NCBI GenBank assembly: GCA_035493955.1
Contig: DATJHI010000041.1
Span: forward strand, 124,001-188,000
Length of the DNA stretch: 64,000 bases
Reading direction: 5' to 3'
From: NCED01 sp035493955
GTDB taxonomy: Bacteria > Pseudomonadota > Alphaproteobacteria > Caulobacterales > Caulobacteraceae
The translations under genes and the position numbers were made by a program. Below the pieces are notes generated by a model, which did no database searches, was not told the origin of the DNA, and saw only the letters and a program-made list of their open reading frames with translations. The stretch's first letter is position 1. The number at the start of each line of letters is the position of its first letter. Positions 35,486-43,839 of this stretch are shown here, piece by piece.

Positions 35486-36130
35486 ATGAAATACGTCCTG
35501 GCGGCCCTGGCCGCGATCGCCCTGGCGGCCTCGGCCGAGGCCGCCTCGGCGCCGCCGGCCCCGGCCCTGCCCGCCGGCGTCTACACCCTGGACAAGGCGC
35601 ACGGCAGCCTGACCTTCCGGGTGAACCACATGGGCTTCTCCAACTACACCGCCCGGTTCGGCCGCTTCGACGCCAGGCTGACCCTCGACCCCGCGCATCC
35701 GGCGGCGGCCAGCGTCACCGCGACGGTCGATCCCAAGTCGCTGGAACTCAATGCGCCGCCGCCGGGCTTCGAGGACGAGCTGCGCGGGCCCCATTGGCTG
35801 GACGCCGGCAAGTTTCCGCAGATGACCTTTCGCTCGACCCGGGTGGTCATGACCGGCAAGGACACGGCCCGGATCGTCGGCGACTTCACCCTGCACGGGG
35901 TCACCCGCCCGGTGACCCTGGAAGCCAGGTTCAACGGCGGCTATCCCGGCATGGCCATGGACCCGCACGCGCGGGTCGGCTTCTCGGCCCACGGAACGCT
36001 CAACCGGTCGGAATTCGGCATCGCTTTCGGCGTGCCGGCGCCGGGCAGCAAGATGGGCGTCAGCGACGCCGTCGAGGTGCTGATCGAGGCCGAGTTCACC
36101 GGCCCCGCCTGGAAACCGCCAGCCCGCTAG
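35486..36130 (+). CDS. YceI-family periplasmic lipocalin-like protein
   Basis: 214 residues. Signal peptide MKYVLAALAAIALAASAEAAS. The YceI barrel begins GVYTLDKAHGSLTFRVNHMGFSNYTARF and contains DFTLHGVTRPVTLEARFNG and GFSAHGTLNRSEFGI. YceI proteins bind isoprenoid-type lipids in the periplasm. GAGGAGAGG lies just before the ATG. Probably cotranscribed with yciI. Confidence 0.93.
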   Translation: MKYVLAALAAIALAASAEAASAPPAPALPAGVYTLDKAHGSLTFRVNHMGFSNYTARFGRFDARLTLDPAHPAAASVTATVDPKSLELNAPPPGFEDELRGPHWLDAGKFPQMTFRSTRVVMTGKDTARIVGDFTLHGVTRPVTLEARFNGGYPGMAMDPHARVGFSAHGTLNRSEFGIAFGVPAPGSKMGVSDAVEVLIEAEFTGPAWKPPAR

Positions 36131-36292
36131 CGGGCCGCAGCCTGAGGCGGGCGGGGGCGTCTCGATCGACGCAAAACTGCCCCGGATCCGCCCCTGCCCT
36201 GCCCAAACTTGGTCCAGGAATAGAACCTTTACCGCGATATGGCCGACGCATGGGGCGCCTCGCCCGATGAATTGGACAGGATCGTGGATCAA

Positions 36293-37828
36293 ATGAGCAG
36301 GAAGAAATACCTGGGAGCTGCGGCCGTGGGCGCGGTCGCGGCCGCAGCCCTGATCGGCGCCGGCGACCAGTGGGCCCACGCCAGCGCGCAAGGCGCGGTC
36401 AACGAGCGGCCCGCCGCCGCCCCGGCGTCCATCGCGCCGACCTCCTTCGCCGACCTGGTGCAGCGGGTGGCGCCCGCGGTGGTGTCGATCGACGTTGAGG
36501 GCAAGGGCGGCCGCGACGCCGTGGCCCTGCAGGGACAGCCCTTCAGCTTCAACCTTCCCGACGGCAATGACGGGGACGACGGCCTAGGCGGGCTGCCGTT
36601 CGACTTCCGCCGGCTGTTCCCGCAGCAGCCGGGCGGGCGCGGCGGCCAGCCCGACGGCCAGGAGCTGCCGCGGATGCAGGCGACCGGCTCGGGCTTCTTC
36701 ATCTCCGCCGACGGCTACATCGTCACCAACAACCACGTGGTCGAGGGGGCCGACGTCATCACCGTGCGGACCAGCGACGACCGTTCGCTGAAGGCCAAGC
36801 TGATCGGGCGCGACCCGGCCACCGACCTGGCCGTGATCAAGGTGCAGGGCGCCGCCTTCCCCTTCGTCAGCTTCGAGGACCGGGCCAAGCCGCGCGTCGG
36901 CGACTGGGTGATCGCGGTCGGCAACCCCTTCAACCTCGGCGGCACCGCCACGGCCGGGATCGTCTCAGCCCTGGGCCGGCCCAACGTGAGCGGGTCCTCC
37001 TACGTCGACTACATGCAGATCGACGCGCCGATCAACCGGGGCAACTCGGGCGGTCCGACCTTCGACGTCTATGGCCGGGTGGTGGGCGTGAACTCGGCCA
37101 TCTTCTCGCCCTCGGGCGGCTCGGTGGGCATCGGCTTCGACATCCCGGCCGACGTGGCCGCCTCGGTCGCCAAGCAACTGATCGCCGAGGGCAAGGTGAC
37201 CCGCGGCTACATCGGAGCCACCGTCCAGAGCGTGACCCCGGAGATCGCCGAAAGTCTGGGCCTCGGCGACAAGAAGGGCGCCCTGGTGGCCGAGCTGACC
37301 CCCGGCGGACCGTCGGAGAAAGCCGGGCTTCGCCCGGGCGACCTGGTGATGAAGGTCAACGGCCACGACGTGGCCTCGGCCGCGGCCCTCACCCGCGAGG
37401 TGGGCCTGGCCCGCGGCGGGGAGGACATCCGCCTGCAGGTGCGTCGCGAGGGCCGGGTGCAGGACATCGTGGTCCGCTCGGGCGTGCGTCCCTCCGAGGC
37501 GGTCCTGGCCAGGACCGGTTATGACGTCCAGCCGCAGACCGACGCCTCCAGGCCCGGCGCTCGCGTGCTCGGTATGAGCCTGTCGCCCAAGGAGGGCGGC
37601 GGGGTCGCGGTCGAAAGCGTCGCCGGCAATTCCGACGCCGGCCGCAAGGGCCTGCGCCAGGGCGACGTGATCCTGCAGGCCGGCGATCAGAAGGCTCAGT
37701 CGCCCGCCGACGTGGCCAACGCCGTCGCCGCCGCGCGCAAGGCCGGACGGCCCAGCGTGCTGCTGATGGTGGCCCGCGACGGCCGCCGAACCTTCGTGCC
37801 GGTGGAAGTGGGGACCGGCGCCGGCTGA
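36293..37828 (+). CDS. HtrA/DegP-family periplasmic serine protease
   Basis: 511 residues from ATG 36293 (MSRKKYLG), which starts a basic-then-hydrophobic secretion signal or anchor; ATG 36239 would add 18 acidic residues. Trypsin-like domain with an intact triad: His in TNNHVVEGA, Asp in PATDLAVIK, Ser in RGNSGGPTF. A Gly/Asp-rich LA-like loop lies about residues 75-115. Two PDZ domains follow (GYIGATVQSVTPEIAESLG; then a second near the C-terminus). It degrades or refolds misfolded envelope proteins. Single gene with a short spacer behind yceI. Confidence 0.93.
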   Translation: MSRKKYLGAAAVGAVAAAALIGAGDQWAHASAQGAVNERPAAAPASIAPTSFADLVQRVAPAVVSIDVEGKGGRDAVALQGQPFSFNLPDGNDGDDGLGGLPFDFRRLFPQQPGGRGGQPDGQELPRMQATGSGFFISADGYIVTNNHVVEGADVITVRTSDDRSLKAKLIGRDPATDLAVIKVQGAAFPFVSFEDRAKPRVGDWVIAVGNPFNLGGTATAGIVSALGRPNVSGSSYVDYMQIDAPINRGNSGGPTFDVYGRVVGVNSAIFSPSGGSVGIGFDIPADVAASVAKQLIAEGKVTRGYIGATVQSVTPEIAESLGLGDKKGALVAELTPGGPSEKAGLRPGDLVMKVNGHDVASAAALTREVGLARGGEDIRLQVRREGRVQDIVVRSGVRPSEAVLARTGYDVQPQTDASRPGARVLGMSLSPKEGGGVAVESVAGNSDAGRKGLRQGDVILQAGDQKAQSPADVANAVAAARKAGRPSVLLMVARDGRRTFVPVEVGTGAG

Positions 37829-37886
37829 TCCCAAGGAGCGCGGCGCGGGACCGACCCAGGTCGCGCGCCGCGCCTTCCCGGCGTCT

Positions 37887-38045
37887 TTAGACCGTCGGCT
37901 CCTGATCGCTCATCTGGTAGGCGGGGAGCGCTCCCCCGGCCACGGCCTCGAGGTCCTCGATCCGCCCGCGCAGGGCCGCCACCAAGGCCTCCAGGACCTC
38001 CACTCGCTGGCGCAGATCGTTCAGATCTTCGGCTTGGCTGGCCAT
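37887..38045 (-). CDS. Small coiled-coil protein (52 residues)
   Basis: MASQAEDLNDLRQRVEVLEA opens a continuous leucine heptad (LNDLRQRVEVLEALVAALRG) through about residue 35, then a short tail ending SDQEPTV. It has the look of a SlyX-like or DUF-type small coiled-coil. The start at 38045 has GGAGTCGT (as minus strand) a few bases upstream. It is convergent with htrA and too short for an automatic 60-residue cutoff. Function unknown. Confidence 0.55.
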   Translation of the reverse strand: MASQAEDLNDLRQRVEVLEALVAALRGRIEDLEAVAGGALPAYQMSDQEPTV

Positions 38046-38313
38046 GCGGGACGACTCCTGGGGCGATGACGGGCGGGCTCCGCATTTCCTATAGCGAACC
38101 GCACTGCACCCGATGAACGGAAATCATCTCCCGCGACGGCGATGACATCCGACGACGGAGGCTGCTCAACCGGCCGGGGAAACGCCGCGACGGCGCCGCT
38201 TCCATGGGTAAAACTGAGCCGTTACGGCTCTTTAACCGCTGTGGACCGGGAGCCGGATCACGGTTAACGAATGGCCCAGTGGCCTGCCGCGACGCCGGTT
38301 GGGGTTTGAAGAC

Positions 38314-39387
38314 ATGAAAACACTTCTCGCAGGAGCCGCCGCGTCCACCCTGCTGCTCAATCCGTTCGGCATGGCGTACGCCCAGGCTCCCGACCTGCCC
38401 CCCAACGCCGTGGTCGGCCATTGCTACGGCAAGGTGCTGGTCCCCGAGCAGTCCGAGACCTACACCGAACAGGTCCTGGAGACCCCCGCCCGCACCGAGG
38501 TCAGGGTGTTTCCGGCGGTCATGGGCGAGGTCGAACAGCGGGTTGTCGCCACCGAGGCCTACACCCAGCGCGAAACCATTCCGGCGACGTACCGCACGGT
38601 CGTCGAAACCGTGGTCGTCCGCCCCGCGGGCGTGCGGCGCGAGACGGTCCCGGCGGTCGTGGAGACCGAGACTCGACAGGTCCTGGTCCGGCCCGCCCGC
38701 ACCGTGTGGAAGCGCGGCGCTCCCGGCCCGCACAATGTGGTCGTCCCCGGCTCCAGGCGCGTCGTCGCCACCGGCGAGGTGATCTGCCTGGTCGAGGTCC
38801 CGGCCGAATACCGCACCGTCACCCGCACGGTGGTCAGGCGGCCCGAGACCGTCCGCGAGGTTCCGATCCCCGCCGAGACGGCGACCGTGACCCGCCAGGT
38901 CCTCGACCAGCCGGCCCGGGTGATCGAGCGCCAGGTCCCGGCCACCTACAAGACCGTCCGCGTACCCACGGTGATCCAGCCCGAGCGGACCGAAACCATC
39001 CAGATCCCGGCGACCTACCGCACCGTCGTCAGGCAGCGGACCACAGCTCCCAGCCGCTTCGAATGGCGCGAGGTCGCCTGTCAGCAATCCCAAGGCGGCC
39101 CTGCGACAGGCTACGGCGCGCCGCCGCCTCGGCGTGCGCCCCCGCCGGCCGCCTATCACGACCAGGGCGGCTATCTGGCGAACCCGGCGGCCCCGGCGGC
39201 AGGGGGCGACACCACGGTGCGGTCGATGCAGTCGGCCCTGCACGACAGGGGCTATTACAACGGCCCCATCAACGGCCTGTTCAGTCAGCAGACGCAGGAC
39301 GCCATGACCCGCTTCCAGCGCGACGCCCACCTGGCCGTCGGCCGCCTTACGCCGGAGACGGCGGGGGCCCTGGGGCTCGCGCGCTAA
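38314..39387 (+). CDS. Secreted peptidoglycan-binding protein with TYRTV repeats
   Basis: 357 residues from ATG 38314; a TTG five codons upstream is less likely. Signal peptide ending FGMAYAQA. The middle (about 75-250) is a repeat region built of units such as IPATYRTVVETVVVRPA, VPAEYRTVTRTVVRRPE, VPATYKTV and IPATYRTVV, Val/Thr/Arg-rich and probably extended beta structure. A Pro-rich linker leads to a C-terminal PG_binding_1 domain (about 300-355: MQSALHDRGYYNGPINGLF, MTRFQRD). It probably anchors to the cell wall. No catalytic domain is visible. Confidence 0.82.
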   Translation: MKTLLAGAAASTLLLNPFGMAYAQAPDLPPNAVVGHCYGKVLVPEQSETYTEQVLETPARTEVRVFPAVMGEVEQRVVATEAYTQRETIPATYRTVVETVVVRPAGVRRETVPAVVETETRQVLVRPARTVWKRGAPGPHNVVVPGSRRVVATGEVICLVEVPAEYRTVTRTVVRRPETVREVPIPAETATVTRQVLDQPARVIERQVPATYKTVRVPTVIQPERTETIQIPATYRTVVRQRTTAPSRFEWREVACQQSQGGPATGYGAPPPRRAPPPAAYHDQGGYLANPAAPAAGGDTTVRSMQSALHDRGYYNGPINGLFSQQTQDAMTRFQRDAHLAVGRLTPETAGALGLAR

Positions 39388-39406
39388 GCCGCAACGCCCT
39401 TCCGGC

Positions 39407-39916
39407 TCAGTTGGTCAGGATAAGGGGCGCGGGGGCGACGCTTCCCTTGAGGCCCTTCAGGTCGCGGACCGCGTCCAGGAAGGCGTACAGGACCGGGCCG
39501 GCCTGATCGTCGCTTGCGGCCAGGGACAGCACCGCGTGGCCCGTCGGGGTGGCGGACTCGAAGCTGCGCTTGGCCGCGACCTTGGTTCCGCTTCCGTCGA
39601 TGGCGCTGAGGACGAAGGACCACAGCTCCGACACGGGTTGGCCGACCAGTTCCACAGCCCCGGGATCGCGGGATTTGCACACCACCTGTTCGGGGGTGTT
39701 CCGGATCAGGGCCATGCGCCGCCGGGTGCACTCGGACGCAAGGCGCGGCGCGATCACGGCGGGCGGCCCGTCCTCGAAGAGCACTTCGGCCGCGGCCCGC
39801 GTTGCGCCCGCCTCGACCACCGCGACGGGAACGGAGATGGGCGTGTGAGGCCGGCTCGCGCAGCCCGCAAGCGTAGCCATGGTCAAGACCAGCGCGCCCG
39901 CGCCAAACCGATCCAT
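39407..39916 (-). CDS. Putative lipoprotein
   Basis: 169 residues. MDRFGAGALVLTMATLAGCAS is a lipoprotein signal with lipobox LAGC, so the protein is probably lipid-anchored with Cys19 as first mature residue. The mature part has two more cysteines (ASECTRRR, QVVCKSRD) that could form a disulfide. No family was recognised. ATG 39916 is chosen over the GTG directly before it. Convergent with the peptidoglycan-binding gene (19 bases between stops). Confidence 0.72.
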   Translation of the reverse strand: MDRFGAGALVLTMATLAGCASRPHTPISVPVAVVEAGATRAAAEVLFEDGPPAVIAPRLASECTRRRMALIRNTPEQVVCKSRDPGAVELVGQPVSELWSFVLSAIDGSGTKVAAKRSFESATPTGHAVLSLAASDDQAGPVLYAFLDAVRDLKGLKGSVAPAPLILTN

Positions 39917-40246
39917 CACGGCGGAATGTCCCCCAGCGGCCGGACCCGCGTCGAAATCCGGGCGGCAATTGAAACACGCAACGACCGCCAGGGGAAATCA
40001 CGGAGTAGAGGGCGATCACCCCGGCTCCGACGCCGTCCCGGAAGGCGCGATCTGAGTCCCGAAGGACAAGTTCGGCGGGACGAACGCGTCGACACCCGGC
40101 GGTTGAAGCGGCTATTGGCAGACTTGGCGCGGAACGGACTTGTCTAATTTCGGAGGACGGCACAGTCTCCGTCACGTTCGGCGCCGCTCCCCTGCGACGG
40201 AGCCGAGATAAATCTACACTGCGTGACAACAAAAATAGGGGCGAGC
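39917..40246. other. 330-base stretch without a supported gene
   Basis: Between the lipoprotein gene (minus) and an MFS gene (plus). No conserved open frame, terminator or repeat stands out. Sequence becomes more AT-rich from about 40130 toward the MFS gene, where TACACT (40214-40219) could be a -10 element without a convincing -35. Confidence 0.5.
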
Positions 40247-41500
40247 GTGACTTCATCTGACAGAGAAATGGGAGCCATCGTCGACCCGGCCAAAGCCGAG
40301 CAGGGGCGCGTTGGACTCACCCTCGCACTATGTTTCCTGGGTTCTCTGGTCGAAGGATACAGCCTTCAATCCGCTGGCGTTGCGGCGCCGAAATTCGCGC
40401 GCGCCCTTCATTTGCACGCCGGTTCGATTTTTGACTTCCAGAACAATCTGACCTGGGTCTTGAGCAGCAACGCCCTTGGCCTGTTTATCGGCGCCGCGAT
40501 CGGCGGCCGGTTGGCCGACAAGATCGGGCGCAAATGGATTCTGACCCTGTCCATGATGGCGTTTGCGCTGTTCACCTTTGGATCGGCGCTGGCGAACGAC
40601 TACGGCACAATGGTGTTGATGCGTTTCCTCACGGGGCTGGGCCTGGGCGGCGCCATGCCCAACATCATCGCGATCGCGGCGGAGACCGGCTCCCAGAAAA
40701 CGCGCGTCGCCCGCGTGACGATCATCACAGGATCGCTTCCCGCCGGCGGTGCATTGGTCAGTCTTTTTGTATTCGGCGCAGGTCCAGATCTTGATTGGCG
40801 CAATGTCTTTTATCTGGGCGCCGCGCTTCCATTGATTGTTTCTCTGCTGATGGCCGTATTTTTGGCCGATGGATACCGGCCGAAATCTACCGAAAAGGCG
40901 ATGACGACGACGCAGGCGCTGTTCGGCGATAAGCGCCTATGGAGCACCACCTATATCTGGATCAGCTTTTTCTTCACGATGGTTGCGCTTTACCTTCTGT
41001 TGAATTGGCTCGCGACCTTGATGAACGGGGCCGGCTACACCCCGCTGCAAGCGACCGTCGTGACCCTGTATTTCGGGGTCGGCGGCGCGGCGGGCGCATG
41101 GATTTTGGGCCTTACGTCGCGGATTATTTCGCGACCCTTGATCCTGACCATTTGCTACCTCGGCATGGCGGCGTCCATCTGGGTGCTGGCGGTGACGGAC
41201 CACGATATCGCAAGCGCCAATGCGGCGGCGTTCGGAGCCGGCATTTTCGTGGTCGGCACGCAAGCCCTGCTGTTCGGAATGGCGCCCGATTACTACCGTC
41301 CCGAAATCCGCGGCGCGGGCGTCGGCTGGGCGGTGGCGATGGGCCGCGCCGGGTCGTTTTTCGGTCCCTTGCTGCCCGGCATAGTGGGGCCGAGCAAGGT
41401 GCTCTTTCTGTTGCTGCCGGTGATCGCCGCGGCCGGCTTCGCCGCCCTGCTTTTGACCAAGATCGGCATGCAGGACGGAGAGACGAAGGGGCGATCCTGA
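40247..41500 (+). CDS. MFS transporter, aromatic acid:H+ symporter (AAHS)-like
   Basis: 417 residues from GTG 40247, which has AGGGGCGA ahead; ATG 40268 and GTG 40223 are alternatives. Twelve helices. The loop 2-3 motif GGRLADKIGRKWIL and the start DxxEGYSLQSAGVAAP (acidic residue in helix 1) fit the aromatic acid/benzoate transporter family (PcaK, BenK, VanK, MhpT types). Its codons use A/T at third positions more than the neighbours, so it may be a transferred gene. No aromatic degradation gene is adjacent. The substrate is not identified. Confidence 0.8.
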   Translation: MTSSDREMGAIVDPAKAEQGRVGLTLALCFLGSLVEGYSLQSAGVAAPKFARALHLHAGSIFDFQNNLTWVLSSNALGLFIGAAIGGRLADKIGRKWILTLSMMAFALFTFGSALANDYGTMVLMRFLTGLGLGGAMPNIIAIAAETGSQKTRVARVTIITGSLPAGGALVSLFVFGAGPDLDWRNVFYLGAALPLIVSLLMAVFLADGYRPKSTEKAMTTTQALFGDKRLWSTTYIWISFFFTMVALYLLLNWLATLMNGAGYTPLQATVVTLYFGVGGAAGAWILGLTSRIISRPLILTICYLGMAASIWVLAVTDHDIASANAAAFGAGIFVVGTQALLFGMAPDYYRPEIRGAGVGWAVAMGRAGSFFGPLLPGIVGPSKVLFLLLPVIAAAGFAALLLTKIGMQDGETKGRS

Positions 41501-41660
41501 CCCGGTTCGCCGTGGGCGAACACCAGGGCCGATAGTGTCGTCGCCGGCTGTAGCCATCGCGCCCTCGCCGGCGCGATGGCCTGCGGCTCGCGGTCAGGCC
41601 TGACGTGGCTCGAATAGGGGCCGGCTTTATGGCGCAGGGCCGCGACCTGCGCGCGGTCGC

Positions 41661-41688
41661 TTGACGCCCCATCTTACGGGTGTAGATT
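41661..41688 (+). promoter_or_regulatory. Promoter with overlapping BlaI-type operator ahead of the M56 gene
   Basis: TTGACG (41661-41666), a 16-base spacer and TAGATT (41683-41688) form a promoter. The operator-like TTACGGGTGTAG (41674-41685) lies in the spacer and reaches the -10. It fits the TAC-N4-GTA core of BlaI/MecI operators and resembles two better copies at the tonB promoter. Confidence 0.6.
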
Positions 41689-41713
41689 TTCCTGCCGTAA
41701 GGACGTGGGGCCC

Positions 41714-42684
41714 ATGATCGTCACCATCGTCGCAAGCCAGGTCGTCGAGGCCGTCCTTCGCGCCAACATTATGATCGGGGCGGCGATCCTGCTGGTCCTG
41801 GGCTTGCGCCGGATTGTCCGGCGCCTGTTCGGGGCGGAGATCGCCTACGCCCTGTGGCTGGTCGTCCCGCTTGCGGCCCTGGGCGCCCTGGCCCCGGCCC
41901 GGACCCGCATCGTCGCCGCGGCGCTGGCCGCCACGACGTCCCAGACCCAGACGACCGGCCCCTTCGCCGATCTGCTGCACGCGGCCTCGCGATACAGCCT
42001 GGCGCTGAACCTGTGGCTGACCGGGGCGATACTGGCGGCCGCGGCCCTGTTGTGGGGCCAACTGCGTTTCCTGCTGCGCGAGCGCGCCGGGCGGGCCGGA
42101 CCGGCCGTGGTCGGGGTGATCTCTCCCCGCTTCGTCACCCCCGCCGACTACGCCACCCGCTTCACCGCCGAGGAGCGCCAGATCATCCGCGCCCACGAGC
42201 ACGCTCACCTGTCGCGCGGCGACGCCCAGGTCAACGCCGCGATCGCGGCCGTGCAGGTGCTGTGCTGGTTCAATCCCCTGGTCCACCTGGCCGCCCGTCT
42301 GGCCCGGCACGATCAGGAGCTGGCCTGCGACGCCTCGGTGCTTCGGCGTCTGCCGGTGACGCGCCGGCGCTATGCCGAGACCCTGCTGAAGACCCAGCTG
42401 GGGGCCGCGGCCCTGCCCTGGGCTGCCATTGGCCGGCCCCCGCCCGCCATCCCCTGGAGGAACGGATCGAGATGCTGCGCCGCACCGCGCCGGGAACGCG
42501 GCGGCGCCTGGCCGGCCGGCTGGCGGTCCTGGCCATGGCGCTTTCGGTCGGCGGCGGGGCCTGGCTGGCCAAACCGGTCCGCGGGGTCGCCGCCCCCGTC
42601 GCCGCGGCGGCCGGCCCCCCGGACCATACCATGCTGTTCCTGATCTATCGCCACGGGCCCCGACCGGCTCCGCCCGCTGGCTGA
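41714..42684 (+). pseudogene. M56 (BlaR1/MecR1-like) metallopeptidase sensor, frameshifted
   Basis: The intact frame from ATG 41714 gives three membrane helices, then the M56 zinc motif region IIRAHEHAHLSRGDAQVNA, CWFNPLVHLAARLARHDQELACDASVL and RRYAETLLKTQLGAAALP. From about 42416 the frame turns into Arg/Pro-rich text ending at 42643. The neighbouring frame continues the normal family sequence (LGCHWPAPARHPLEERIEML, a further helix, then the end at 42684). One extra C in the CCC at 42416-42418 would restore LPLGCHWP. Either a real frameshift or a sequencing error. Intact relatives cleave BlaI-type repressors after sensing cell-wall stress. Confidence 0.75.
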
Positions 42685-42707
42685 GGCCCCGCCGGCGAAG
42701 GAAGAAG

Positions 42708-43421
42708 CTAGTCCGCGAGGCGGAAGGCGATGGGGATCTTCACGATCGCGCCCTCGACCGGCCGGCCGTCCTCCATCCGCGGCTTCATCCTGAACAGCCC
42801 CGACAGCTTCAGCGCCGCCTCGCCGAAGCCAAAGCCGGCCGGGCCCTCGGCCAGGACCTGGCACTCGGCCACCGAACCCTTGGCCGTGACCTGGCACTGC
42901 AGCAGCACGCTGCCGGTCTTTTCCAGGCGCTGGGCCCGCTCGGGATAGAAGCGCGCCATGTCCTCCCCGCTCGGCCGCGACGACCAGTTGGGATTGGCGA
43001 TCACCGGGGCAGAGGCCGGTTTGGCCGGCTCCGGCGGCAGGGCCTGCACCGGCGGCAGGGGCGGCGGCGGAACCGGCGCGATGGGCAGCGTCGGCGGCGG
43101 CGCGATCGAATCCGGGATCGACGGCGTCATGTGCGGGGCGAGCGGCGGCGGGGGCTGCTCCTGCTTGACCGCCGGCTTGGGCGGCTCGGGCGGCTTTTGC
43201 GGCTCGGCCCGGTTCAGGGTCACCACCGTGACGGGATCCTCGCCCCAAACCCTGTAATGCGGTGCGAACTTGGTCTCGTAGACGTAGTAGGCCAGCCCGC
43301 CGTGGGCGGCGATCGAGACCATGATGGCCAACCGGGTCCGCCATCCGCGCTTGCCGCCGCGCCTGTCCTGGTCCCAGAGCGGATCGTAACCATGTCCGGG
43401 AGCCGCTTGCCGTTGAGCCAT
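42708..43421 (-). CDS. tonB: TonB-family energy transducer
   Basis: 237 residues from ATG 43421 with GGGAGAG ahead; a TTG 21 bases upstream is less likely. N-terminal cytosolic tail, one membrane helix (about 38-55, LAIMVSIAAHGGLAYYVY), then a long proline-rich periplasmic linker (about 70-155) and a C-terminal TonB domain (YPERAQRLEKTGSVLLQCQVTAKGSVAECQVLAE..., ending IPIAFRLAD). It couples ExbBD-derived energy to outer-membrane receptors; exbBD are not adjacent. Two BlaI-type operators lie in its promoter region, and it is convergent with the M56 gene (23 bases). Confidence 0.88.
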   Translation of the reverse strand: MAQRQAAPGHGYDPLWDQDRRGGKRGWRTRLAIMVSIAAHGGLAYYVYETKFAPHYRVWGEDPVTVVTLNRAEPQKPPEPPKPAVKQEQPPPPLAPHMTPSIPDSIAPPPTLPIAPVPPPPLPPVQALPPEPAKPASAPVIANPNWSSRPSGEDMARFYPERAQRLEKTGSVLLQCQVTAKGSVAECQVLAEGPAGFGFGEAALKLSGLFRMKPRMEDGRPVEGAIVKIPIAFRLAD

Positions 43422-43469
43422 GAGGCTCTCCCATCGGATCAATCGCCCGGCCGGAAGCCGGACGCGATT

Positions 43470-43519
43470 AGATTACGTCCGTAAGATATTAGCGGCAAGG
43501 AATTTTATTACGAGCGTAA
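43470..43519 (-). promoter_or_regulatory. tonB promoter with two BlaI-type operators
   Basis: On the minus strand TTGCCG (43498-43493), 17 bases, TAATCT (43475-43470). Two nearly perfect dyads, TTACGTCCGTAA (43473-43484) and TTACGAGCGTAA (43508-43519), share the form TTACG-N2-CGTAA. The first overlaps the -10 and spacer, the second lies just upstream of the -35. This is a repressor-like arrangement and matches the TAC-N4-GTA core of BlaI operators. Confidence 0.65.
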
Positions 43520-43587
43520 GTTTGTCGGGCCGCAGATCGTCGGCGGACGGGACCCACCGGGTTAGAGTCGGAATGATTGGAGAAAAT

Positions 43588-43664
43588 TGGCGCGCCCGGA
43601 ACGATTCGAACGTCCGACCCTCAGATTCGTAGTCTGATGCTCTATCCAGCTGAGCTACGGGCGC
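43588..43664 (-). tRNA. tRNA-Arg (anticodon ACG)
   Basis: On the minus strand a full cloverleaf: acceptor GCGCCCG/CGGGCGC, D-arm GCTC/GAGC, anticodon stem TCAGA/TCTGA with loop CTACGAA (anticodon ACG), T-arm GGACG TTCGAAT CGTTC, discriminator G and an encoded CCA (77 bases in total). A34 is the substrate of TadA, encoded at 1326-1787. Confidence 0.95.
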
Positions 43665-43839
43665 GCATCCCGCGGGGCCAAAAGCCCCGGCGAGGGCGGG
43701 ATACCTAGCGACTGAGCGCGCGCGATGCAAGCTGGGCGCTCAAACGATCGGCGGCGGGCCCGCGCGCTCGGGATCGAACAAGAAGGTTCGACGCCGGCCG
43801 TGGGAAGACTAAGAAGGCGGGCCTTTGGTCGGAGTCTCC

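Noticed and set aside
39536..40147. 203-codon plus-strand frame over the lipoprotein gene
   Set aside because: Opposite a gene with a clear lipobox; Arg/Gly-rich without motifs.
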